Source: an uncultured Clostridia bacterium (GTDB lineage: Bacteria > Bacillota > Clostridia > Christensenellales > CAG-138). From it: DNA of 64,000 nucleotides. This document shows, one piece after another, positions 18,729 through 26,064 of this stretch. The notes below the pieces were generated by a model. It was given only the letters and a program-made list of their open reading frames with translations. It was not told the origin of the DNA and did not search any database. Both the position numbers and the translations under genes were made by a program. Positions within the stretch are counted from its first letter, which is position 1. Each line of letters opens with the position of its first letter. The stretch lies in assembly GCA_947168855.1 (NCBI GenBank), contig CAMVNO010000002.1:338679-402678 (forward strand), read 5' to 3'.

Positions 18729-21443
18729 TCAGCCTTCCTGCGGCGCGGGCGCTTCCGCCGGCGGTTCCGGCGCTTTTTCCGGTTCCGGCTGCTGCGGTTC
18801 CGGCGCCTTTTCCGGTTCCGGCTGCTGCGGTTCGATCGCGGCCTGCGGCTGCTCGACGCCGGTCTTGCTGACGGCGATCATCAGAAGCGCGGTGTCGAAC
18901 ACCAGCACGGAGAGAATGTGCAGGATCGGCTCGTTGAACACGGTCATGAAGATCAGCAGGATCGCCTCCGAAAGCAGGAACAGGCGCGCGGCAAACCGAA
19001 CGCGCGGCAGCTGTCCGCCGACGGAATAGTTCACCAGCAGCAGAACGACCGCGTAGGCGGCGGCGCCCCATGCAAGCGTTCCGATCTTCTGACGGAAGCC
19101 GAACACGATCAGCACTGAGGCGATCACGGAGACGGCAAGCCATTGGATCCACATCTTGAGCGGCATCGGAGACCGGTACAGAAACGCGAAGATCAGGAAT
19201 ACGTGCGCCACCATAAAGAGGATCGCGCCCTGCAGGAAATACAGGCACATCACAACGTCCCCCGCGATCAGCAGGAAGAAGCCGGGCAGCATGAGAAGCG
19301 TGCGTCCGGATTTCCAATGCCGCTTCAGGAAGATGACGAGCAGCGCGCCGCCGAGGATCATTTTCCACAGCATGCGGAGATTCGTGTGGTCCGCGAAGAA
19401 CCAGAACGAGAGCTCCGCCTCGAGCATGGCGACGCAGAAGATGCAGAGGCAGATCCAGACGGGAACGCCGGGTCTTTTGGGCGCACGGTTCAACAGCAGC
19501 CCGACCCAGATGAGCACCGTGACGACGACGCCGGCGAGCGCGGCAAGGAGCATCAGCGTGACGCGCCAGTTGACGCCGACCGAATCGACGCCCATAAACG
19601 ATGCGATCTCCGCCGCGGTAAAGACCGCCGGTTCAAAGCCTTCGGAAAGCACGTCGCGCCCCGCTTCCGAACGGTACGCAACACCGGTTTCGCCCTTGCG
19701 GACGCGCATCGGCGCGGACGCCGCGCCTTCGTAGCGGGCGGAGGCGTGCACGGAGCAGTCCGCGAAGTGCGCTTCGACGGTCCCGTCGCGCTGCGCTTCC
19801 CAGCCAATCACAAAATCGGCGTCGCGCGGGACGGCGATGACGGTCGTGTCGTCGATCCGCTCCATGTAATAGCGGCGGGAGATCTCCCGGGCGAACGACA
19901 GATCGCTGTCATATTCGTTTGCGTAGGAGGCGTCCGGCAGGAGCTCGCCTTCGGCGGTCAATACGGTCCGGTATCCGGGGATATCCGCGCGGGACAGATA
20001 CACGTTGACGGGACCGCGGACAAACACGTAGGTAAACTCGTAGTCCTCCTCAAACAGCCCGGCGCGGATCAGGTCGAGGTTTGCAAGGTACGCGTCCTCG
20101 CAGTGCTCGTTGAACAGTCGCAGCGCGAAATTGCCGGTGTTCTGATTGGCCTCGTCGAATTCGGTCCGCGTCAGCACGTTTCCGAATACGCGGAAGACGT
20201 AATCGACAAGCGTATCCACGTTCATGCGCCCCGCGGCGCCTTTGTCCTTTACGGTCAGCAGCAGGCTTCGGACGGTCGAGAGCAGGTTGGAGGCCTTCGT
20301 GTTCTGCATGATGCCGACGACGGCAGGCTGCAGATGCGCATTGTACTGGTCGCGGTTTTCCGCTACGTCCATGATCATGGACAGCAGCAGACGCATGCGC
20401 AGGTTCAGCGCGGGGCTGTAATTCGCCTCGATCCCGAAGGTTCGCCTCGCGATCGCCGCGCGGGAGTAGGTGAAGGTCTCGCCGGTCGAGGAAAACTCCG
20501 GAACGGGAATGAAGAGGTCGGTCCCGAACCGTGAGAAGTCCCAGTCATACGGCATGACCTGCGGAACGACGTCCATCGGATTCAGGATGTTGAAGATGTT
20601 TTCATAGCCGGCCTGCGGTGCATTGTGAACGGCGGCGGGCGTGGCGAACGTGTAGGCGTACACGTCCTCCTTTTTGAACATGCCGTCCCGCACCAGAAGC
20701 CCCGCCGTCACGTTGGAAACGGCGGCGGCGCGGGAGAAGCCGGAGATCCAGATCTTGATATCGCCCTCGATGCCGTTGGTGAGAATATATCCCGCGAGCC
20801 GGTCGATCACCAGCTGCGCGGCGGACAGAAAGCCCTGATGCAGTTCGCCTTTGCCGGGCGTCATGTTGGACTGCCATTCGTTTCCGTATCCGCCGCCGCA
20901 GACGCCGATCGCGATCAGCGTGAAGGGCGCTTCGCCGTCCCGCTCCATCCGCTTTGCGCCCATCGCCATGGAGATCGTGTACATACTGGTCTCCTTGGAA
21001 TAGTCGTCCTTGCGGATGTGCTGAAAGCCTGCGTCCGTAAGAAACTGTTCGAGATGCAGAGAAGGATCGTACGCCCTTGTTTCCTCGGGCGACCACAGCG
21101 CGCGGTTTGCGGAGAGCGCCATCGCAAGCGACATGACCGCAAGGTTGCCGTCATACTGCGTCGCGGGCTGATAGAAGGGGTAATCCGTAAACCAGACGCT
21201 GTACTGATACGCCGCCCGGTTCGATCGCAGGTTGATCCCCGCGGTGACGCTCCGGACGGGACAGCCGTTTACGGTGACGGGATTTCCGCTTTCGTCGCGC
21301 TCGACAACGGCGCCCGGACCGAACTGCGCCTCATCCTGCGCGTCGGCGGAAGCCGCGGCGGTGCCGTCATCGGCAAACGACGCGGAGATCAAAGGGAGGA
21401 GCAGAAGAAGGATCAGAAAACAGGAGAGAATACGTTTGCGCAT
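18729..21443 (-). CDS. Secreted lipase-like domain fused to a YhhN/lysoplasmalogenase-like membrane domain
   Basis: A 904-residue protein. Residues 1-24 are a signal peptide (LILLLLLPLISASFA). Residues about 90-420 resemble class 3-type lipases: the nucleophile elbow is GFSRA, with Ser at 237 in the context IKIWISGFSRAAAVSN. About eight hydrophobic segments occupy roughly 640-865. Their motif GDVVMCLYFLQGAILFMVAH followed by an aromatic-rich FAFLY and a late DTALLMIAVS matches the YhhN/TMEM86 lysoplasmalogenase pattern. The last 35 residues are a PEPEKAPEP repeat. This would join a first-step acyl hydrolase to a vinyl-ether hydrolase (inference). It is the last gene of an operon starting at the polysaccharide deacetylase. 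GAAAGG precedes the start. Confidence 0.75.
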   Translation of the reverse strand: MRKRILSCFLILLLLLPLISASFADDGTAAASADAQDEAQFGPGAVVERDESGNPVTVNGCPVRSVTAGINLRSNRAAYQYSVWFTDYPFYQPATQYDGNLAVMSLAMALSANRALWSPEETRAYDPSLHLEQFLTDAGFQHIRKDDYSKETSMYTISMAMGAKRMERDGEAPFTLIAIGVCGGGYGNEWQSNMTPGKGELHQGFLSAAQLVIDRLAGYILTNGIEGDIKIWISGFSRAAAVSNVTAGLLVRDGMFKKEDVYAYTFATPAAVHNAPQAGYENIFNILNPMDVVPQVMPYDWDFSRFGTDLFIPVPEFSSTGETFTYSRAAIARRTFGIEANYSPALNLRMRLLLSMIMDVAENRDQYNAHLQPAVVGIMQNTKASNLLSTVRSLLLTVKDKGAAGRMNVDTLVDYVFRVFGNVLTRTEFDEANQNTGNFALRLFNEHCEDAYLANLDLIRAGLFEEDYEFTYVFVRGPVNVYLSRADIPGYRTVLTAEGELLPDASYANEYDSDLSFAREISRRYYMERIDDTTVIAVPRDADFVIGWEAQRDGTVEAHFADCSVHASARYEGAASAPMRVRKGETGVAYRSEAGRDVLSEGFEPAVFTAAEIASFMGVDSVGVNWRVTLMLLAALAGVVVTVLIWVGLLLNRAPKRPGVPVWICLCIFCVAMLEAELSFWFFADHTNLRMLWKMILGGALLVIFLKRHWKSGRTLLMLPGFFLLIAGDVVMCLYFLQGAILFMVAHVFLIFAFLYRSPMPLKMWIQWLAVSVIASVLIVFGFRQKIGTLAWGAAAYAVVLLLVNYSVGGQLPRVRFAARLFLLSEAILLIFMTVFNEPILHILSVLVFDTALLMIAVSKTGVEQPQAAIEPQQPEPEKAPEPQQPEPEKAPEPPAEAPAPQEG
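18763..18828 (-). repeat. Two tandem 33-bp units encoding Pro/Glu-rich repeats
   Basis: Units at 18763-18795 and 18796-18828 differ at one or two bases and encode the 11-residue repeat PEPEKAPEPQQ near the C-terminus of the lipase fusion. Copy number could vary between strains. Confidence 0.8.
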
Positions 21444-21472
21444 GGGAACGCCTTTCTGTGCAAAGTTTCGGA

Positions 21473-21718
21473 TCAGTCGATGCGTTCGCCGCGGACCTTT
21501 ACGCGGCCGCCGTCGGGACAGGACGCTTCAAAAAAAGTCGCACGGTCGTCGCCGTGATCGAGCGCTGCGCCGTTTAAGAGTGCAAAGACCTGCGGATAGA
21601 TCACGCTCCAGAGCTCATGGCAGAGCGGGGGACAGGTGTTTTCGACAACATAGGTATCGCCTGCGGCGCACAGACCGTCGCGGCAGCGGCTTTCGAGGAT
21701 CGTCAGCTTGACTTTCAT
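21473..21718 (-). CDS. TIGR04076 family protein
   Basis: An 81-residue soluble protein (MKVKLTILESRCRDGLCAAG, then CPPLCHELWSVIYPQVFALLNGA and ending in a CPDGGRVKVRGER strand) that matches the TIGR04076 pattern, a small cysteine-containing family of unknown function in anaerobes. It has four cysteines. GGAGGG lies just before the ATG. It sits 11 nt after the polysaccharide deacetylase gene and 29 nt before the lipase fusion gene, so all three are probably one transcript. The family assignment is from memory of its pattern. Confidence 0.78.
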   Translation of the reverse strand: MKVKLTILESRCRDGLCAAGDTYVVENTCPPLCHELWSVIYPQVFALLNGAALDHGDDRATFFEASCPDGGRVKVRGERID

Positions 21719-21729
21719 ATGCCCTCCGA

Positions 21730-22704
21730 TCAGTTTGCGGACGAATAGACCCAGCCGGCGTGGAAGCCGTCGTCGGAATAATGCAGCAGCTCGGAAACGG
21801 TCACGAACTGATAGCCGCGCTCGAGAAGCGCCGGCACGATCATTTTGAACGCGTCGACGGTCTTCTGCTGCTTGTCGTGGCAGAGGATGATGGAGCCGTC
21901 CAGCCCCTTGCCGAGCTCGTCGGTCTCCAGAACGGCGCGGTTATAAATCTTCTCCGCGTTATAGCTCGAATACGTGTCGTGCGTGCTGCGGGTGTGGTTG
22001 ATGATCGCCATGTTCCATTCCTCCATCAGCGCAACGAGGCTGTTTCTCGTTTCGCTGCCCTTGTCGCCGTATTTGATGTACGGCGGGCGGAACAGGCGGA
22101 TCGAATAGCCGAAGCGGTCGCGGATCGCGTCGTTGACCTTGCCGATCTCCTCGCGCATCTCGGACGCCGAAAGCTCCTCGATGTTCGTGTGCATCCAGGT
22201 GTGGTTGCCGATCTCGCAGCCCAGAGACAGCATGCGCATCAGCTCCTCCTCGTGGCTTGCAATGTTGTCGCCCTTGATGAAGAAGGTGACGCGGACGCCG
22301 TACTGTTCGACGGTGTCAAGGATCTGGGTTGTGATGCCGGTGCGCGGTCCGTCGTCAAAGGTGAAGGCGACCATCTTCCGCTCCGGATCGATCGCCATGG
22401 TCGCCATGCGCGCTTCGACCGCCGCCTCGTCGGGGCAGTTTCCGTACGCGCGAACGTAATGTTCAATGGAAGAAAGCCGCTGCTCCTCCCAGGTCGGCTC
22501 CGGCGTGGGGGAGGGCGAAGCGGTCGGCGCGGCCGTCGGCATGGGAGTTTCCTCCGGCGCTTCGACGACCGGTTCGGGCGCGGTGAAGCACCCTGCGATC
22601 GCCGCGATCACGACGATGCAGATCAGCAGAACGAGAGCCATCAGCGCAACGCCCACCGCAAAGCGCAGCGGGTCTTTGATTTTCCGTTTCTTCCTTGTAT
22701 TCAT
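21730..22704 (-). CDS. Membrane-anchored polysaccharide deacetylase (NodB domain)
   Basis: A 324-residue protein with an N-terminal anchor (about residues 13-36), a Pro/Thr/Ser-rich linker and an extracellular NodB-type deacetylase. The signatures are FTFDDGPRTGIT (catalytic and metal aspartates), GCEIGNHTWMH (HxxxH metal ligands) and RLFRPPYIKYGD. It probably removes N-acetyl groups from peptidoglycan or another envelope glycan, which often lowers lysozyme sensitivity (family knowledge). I chose the start at 22702-22704 because it is 7 nt after a consensus -10 box; a longer frame would begin inside the promoter. There is no Shine-Dalgarno. First gene of a three-gene operon. Confidence 0.92.
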   Translation of the reverse strand: MNTRKKRKIKDPLRFAVGVALMALVLLICIVVIAAIAGCFTAPEPVVEAPEETPMPTAAPTASPSPTPEPTWEEQRLSSIEHYVRAYGNCPDEAAVEARMATMAIDPERKMVAFTFDDGPRTGITTQILDTVEQYGVRVTFFIKGDNIASHEEELMRMLSLGCEIGNHTWMHTNIEELSASEMREEIGKVNDAIRDRFGYSIRLFRPPYIKYGDKGSETRNSLVALMEEWNMAIINHTRSTHDTYSSYNAEKIYNRAVLETDELGKGLDGSIILCHDKQQKTVDAFKMIVPALLERGYQFVTVSELLHYSDDGFHAGWVYSSAN

Positions 22705-22711
22705 ACCGTAA

Positions 22712-22740
22712 AGTATACCAAAACCGACATTTTCTGTCAA
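22712..22740 (-). promoter_or_regulatory. Consensus promoter, predicted leaderless transcript (deacetylase operon)
   Basis: On the minus strand TTGACA (22735-22740), 17-nt spacer, TATACT (22712-22717). The ATG starts 7 nt after the -10 box, leaving no room for a leader. This is the clearest of the four leaderless candidates in the window. Confidence 0.82.
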
Positions 22741-22774
22741 TTTGCGCGGGCGGTCCGTTCTGTAAATTTTCCGG

Positions 22775-22802
22775 TTGACAAACGGCTTTCGTGTGGTATA
22801 AT
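22775..22802 (+). promoter_or_regulatory. Promoter of the T-box/thrS unit
   Basis: TTGACA (22775-22780), 16-nt spacer, TATAAT (22797-22802). It diverges from the deacetylase promoter 35 bp away. Confidence 0.85.
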
Positions 22803-22807
22803 GTTCC

Positions 22808-23010
22808 TGTCTTTGAGGCGAATCCGGAAGCAGTAGCGCTTATCGGCTTCGGAAAGCGAGCGGCGGAGGGTGAAAGCGCCGCACGAAGCACAGCGGGAAG
22901 ACCGCCGGAGGATCAAAGCGGGCTCGCCCGTTACAGCGAACAGAGCACCAAATAGGGTGGAACCACGCAGAATACGGCGTCCCTTGTCGAAAGGGACGTC
23001 TTTTTATTTC
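22808..23010 (+). promoter_or_regulatory. Threonine T-box riboswitch leader of thrS
   Basis: About 200 nt. AGTAGCGCTT near the 5' end matches the ileS leader. The probable specifier ACC (22901-22903) sits in GAAG-ACC, parallel to GAAG-ATC in the ileS leader. The T-box core AGGGTGGAACCACGC is at 22954-22968. The terminator CGTCCCTT-gtcga-AAGGGACG (22978-22998) is followed by TCTTTTTATTT. Uncharged tRNA-Thr should stabilise the antiterminator and allow thrS expression. Confidence 0.93.
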
Positions 23011-23031
23011 GAAAAACAGGAGGTAATCATT

Positions 23032-24936
23032 ATGATCATTACGTTTCCCGACGGATCCAAACGGGAATTCGAGAACGGCATGAGCGCGCTGGACATCGCG
23101 GGCGCGATCAGCAACGGTCTCAAAAAGGCGACCCTTTGCTGCGAGATCGACGGCGAACGCGCGGACGCGTTCCGTCCGATCGAACAGGACTGCACGCTGA
23201 AGCTTCTCACATGGGAGGACGAGGACGGACGCTGGGCGTACCGCCACACCGGCTCGCACATCCTTGCGCAGGCGGTCAAGCGCCTGTATCCGGACGTGAA
23301 GCTTGCCATCGGTCCCGCGATCGCGGACGGCTTCTACTACGACTTCGACGCGCCCGAGCCCTTCACGACCGAGGATTTCAAAAAGATCGAGAAGGAAATG
23401 GACCGCATCGTCAACGAGAACTTCAGGCTGGAGCGCTTTGAGCTTCCGCGCGAAGAGGCGATCGCGTTCATGAAGGAGCAGGGCGAGCCCTACAAGGTCG
23501 AGCTCATCGAGGATCTGCCCGAGGGCGAGACGATCAGCTTCTATCGTCAGGGCGAGTTTGTGGACCTCTGCGCTGGCCCGCACGTGGCAAGTACCGGCAA
23601 GGTCAGAAACATCAAGCTCATGAGCGTTGCGGGCGCGTACTGGCGCGGCTCGGAAAAGAACAAGATGCTGCAGCGCATCTACGCGACCGCGTTCGAGAAG
23701 AAGGCGGACCTCGAGGCGTATATCACCCGCATCGAGGAGGCGAAGAAGCGCGACCACCGCAAGCTCGGCAAGGATCTGGGTCTTTTCATGCTGCTCGACG
23801 AGGGTCCGGGCTTCCCGTTCTTCCTGCCGAAGGGTATGCAGCTTCGGAACACGCTCATCGACTACTGGCGCGAGGTGCATAAGCGCTACGGCTACGTCGA
23901 GGTTTCCACCCCGATCATCCTGCGCCGCACCCTTTGGGAGCGCAGCGGGCACTGGGAGCACTACAAGGAGAACATGTACACCACGGTCATCGACGACGAG
24001 GATTTCGCGATCAAGCCGATGAACTGCCCGGGCGGCATGCTGGTTTACGCAAACGAGCCGCATTCCTACCGCGATCTGCCGCTGCGCTGCGGCGAGCTGG
24101 GGCTTGTGCATCGTCATGAGCTGTCCGGCGCATTGCGCGGACTCTTCCGCGTGCGCTGCTTCACGCAGGACGACGCGCACATCTTTATGACGCCCGAACA
24201 GATGAAGGACGAGATCAAGAACGTCGTCCGCCTGTTCGACGAGGTGTATTCGACCTTCGGATTGAACTACACCGTCGAACTGTCCACCATGCCCGAGAGC
24301 CACATCGGCACCGTGGAGGAGTGGGAGCACAATCAGGACGTCCTCAAGGAAGCGATCACCGAGATGGGCAAGACCTTCGTCATCAACGAGGGCGACGGCG
24401 CGTTCTACGGTCCGAAGCTCGACTTCCACATCGAGGACTGCCTCGGCAGAACCTGGCAGTGCGGCACGATCCAGCTCGACAGCCAGCTGCCCGAGCGCTT
24501 TGAGCTCGAGTACGTCGGCGCGGACGGCGAACGCCACCGCCCGGTTATGATCCACCGCGTGGTCTTCGGCTCCATCGAGCGCTTCATCGGCGTCATCACC
24601 GAGCACTTTGCGGGCGCGTTCCCGACCTGGCTCGCGCCGGTGCAGGTCAGGATCATGACCATCACCGACCGCGCAAACGAGGCGGCGCAGGCGCTGAAGG
24701 ACAGGCTCGACGCGCTGAACGTGCGCGCGGAGATCGACCTTCGGAACGAGAAGATCGGCTTCAAGATCCGCGAGGCGCAGATGATGAAGATCCCGTACAT
24801 GCTCGTTATCGGCGACAAGGAAGCGGAGAACGGCACGGTCGCCGTGCGTTCGAGAAAGGACGGCGATCTCGGCGCGATGCCGGTCGACGGCTTTATCGCA
24901 AAGATCACGGACGAGATCAAATCCAGAGCAAAATAA
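23032..24936 (+). CDS. thrS: Threonyl-tRNA synthetase
   Basis: Charges tRNA-Thr in the cytoplasm. The 634 residues begin with a TGS domain (MIITFPDGSKREFENG), followed by the editing domain with the HTGSHILAQAVKRLYPD zinc/editing motif, the class II catalytic core (MNCPGGMLVY with the zinc-binding cysteine, RHELSGALRGLFRVR as motif 2, and QLPERFELEY/HRVVFGSIERFIGV as motif 3 region) and a C-terminal anticodon-binding domain (DRANEAAQALKDRL). The start at 23032 has AGGAGGT upstream. It is controlled by the T-box leader and is likely monocistronic. Confidence 0.98.
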   Translation: MIITFPDGSKREFENGMSALDIAGAISNGLKKATLCCEIDGERADAFRPIEQDCTLKLLTWEDEDGRWAYRHTGSHILAQAVKRLYPDVKLAIGPAIADGFYYDFDAPEPFTTEDFKKIEKEMDRIVNENFRLERFELPREEAIAFMKEQGEPYKVELIEDLPEGETISFYRQGEFVDLCAGPHVASTGKVRNIKLMSVAGAYWRGSEKNKMLQRIYATAFEKKADLEAYITRIEEAKKRDHRKLGKDLGLFMLLDEGPGFPFFLPKGMQLRNTLIDYWREVHKRYGYVEVSTPIILRRTLWERSGHWEHYKENMYTTVIDDEDFAIKPMNCPGGMLVYANEPHSYRDLPLRCGELGLVHRHELSGALRGLFRVRCFTQDDAHIFMTPEQMKDEIKNVVRLFDEVYSTFGLNYTVELSTMPESHIGTVEEWEHNQDVLKEAITEMGKTFVINEGDGAFYGPKLDFHIEDCLGRTWQCGTIQLDSQLPERFELEYVGADGERHRPVMIHRVVFGSIERFIGVITEHFAGAFPTWLAPVQVRIMTITDRANEAAQALKDRLDALNVRAEIDLRNEKIGFKIREAQMMKIPYMLVIGDKEAENGTVAVRSRKDGDLGAMPVDGFIAKITDEIKSRAK

Positions 24937-24945
24937 AAACAGCTT

Positions 24946-24990
24946 GCCGGGATCATCCGCTGCTTGGGAAGGTCCCGGCTCTTCTTTACG
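24946..24990 (+). terminator. Possible terminator after thrS
   Basis: GCCGGGA (24946-24952) can pair with TCCCGGC (24973-24979) across a 20-nt loop, followed by TCTTCTTT. The long loop and broken T tract make it weak. Confidence 0.5.
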
Positions 24991-24997
24991 GTTTTTC

Positions 24998-25026
24998 TTG
25001 ACGGGAGAGCGGAAATTGCGTACAAT
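24998..25026 (+). promoter_or_regulatory. Promoter, predicted leaderless transcript (DUF2232/gdpP operon)
   Basis: TTGACG (24998-25003), 17-nt spacer, TACAAT (25021-25026), and then ATG only 6 nt later at 25033, with no Shine-Dalgarno sequence. Confidence 0.75.
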
Positions 25027-25032
25027 GATAGC

Positions 25033-26064
25033 ATGGAATCTTGTAATCGGACGCAATCGAACGGCAGGCTCTGGCTGATCCTCTTTGCCGCATTGGGGAC
25101 GTTTTTGCTGGCTTTCATTCCGTCCGGCGCATGGCTGAACGGAACGCAAACGGCGGCGGAAACGCTATCGGCGATCCTGTTGAAGCAGGTGCTCTGCGTG
25201 CTGCTGCTTCTCGTTGTGCCGTCGCTGTGGGCGGGGCTTGCGTTTCGGATCTCGCCGTGGATGCTTTTGGGGCTTTCCGCGCTCGCGTTCGGCTGCGGGC
25301 TTCTCGTGACCGGAAAGCCTGTCGATGCGCTGTATTCGGCGCTGCTTGCCGCGCTGCCCGGCGCGGGGCTCTGGGGGCTTCTCAAGCTGAAGCTCTCCAA
25401 CTTTCGCACGGTGATCTACGGGTCGTTTGCGATCCTTGCCGCGCTGTTCGGGTTTGTGTGTCTCAAGGATCTGATCCGCACCGGCGACGCGTACGCCTCG
25501 TTCCGGGAGCTGATCCGCTTATACGGACAGTTTCTGAGCGGGATCGCCCTGCCGGACGTCGGGCTTGAAGGGCTCACGGAGGAGATCGCGTCGCTGATCG
25601 ATTCGCTCCGCGCGAATGCGGAGAACTACTGCATCCCGCTGCTTCTGATGCCCGCGATGGCGGCAGCGCTTTCCAACGTGCTGTTCGCGCATCTGTGGAC
25701 CCGGAACGGCGGGGCGGACCTTACGCCGCTGCCGCGCTTTTCGGAGTGGCGGTGCGAGCGCTGGTACGTGCTTCTGAGCGCCGGTCTGCTGCTGGTCACG
25801 ATGTTTCTCGGCATGGCGGGAGTCGGTGCGGCAAATGCGCTGTCGAGCGTCGCCGCGGTGATGTGGCGGATGCCCTGCATGCTCGGCGGATTGTGTGCGG
25901 TACGCCGCATCGGACTGCTGACGGGCAGGAAGTGGCTCTTTTGGGCGGCAATTGTGCTTCTGGTGCTGCTGCCGACTGCAATGAGCATGATCCTGTCGCT
26001 GATCGGGCTGATGTCCGCCTTGCGGAAACCTATGAACGTCGGAGAGGACGGAAAACGGAAATGA
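25033..26064 (+). CDS. DUF2232 (YybS-like) integral membrane protein
   Basis: A 343-residue polytopic membrane protein with about eight transmembrane segments. Position directly before gdpP, rplI and dnaB is the same as that of yybS in Bacillus, and size and topology fit the DUF2232 family; function is unknown. The start at 25033 follows a -10 box by 6 nt; upstream in-frame codons would lie inside the promoter. Its stop overlaps the gdpP start (ATGA), so it is translationally coupled to gdpP. Confidence 0.8.
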   Translation: MESCNRTQSNGRLWLILFAALGTFLLAFIPSGAWLNGTQTAAETLSAILLKQVLCVLLLLVVPSLWAGLAFRISPWMLLGLSALAFGCGLLVTGKPVDALYSALLAALPGAGLWGLLKLKLSNFRTVIYGSFAILAALFGFVCLKDLIRTGDAYASFRELIRLYGQFLSGIALPDVGLEGLTEEIASLIDSLRANAENYCIPLLLMPAMAAALSNVLFAHLWTRNGGADLTPLPRFSEWRCERWYVLLSAGLLLVTMFLGMAGVGAANALSSVAAVMWRMPCMLGGLCAVRRIGLLTGRKWLFWAAIVLLVLLPTAMSMILSLIGLMSALRKPMNVGEDGKRK

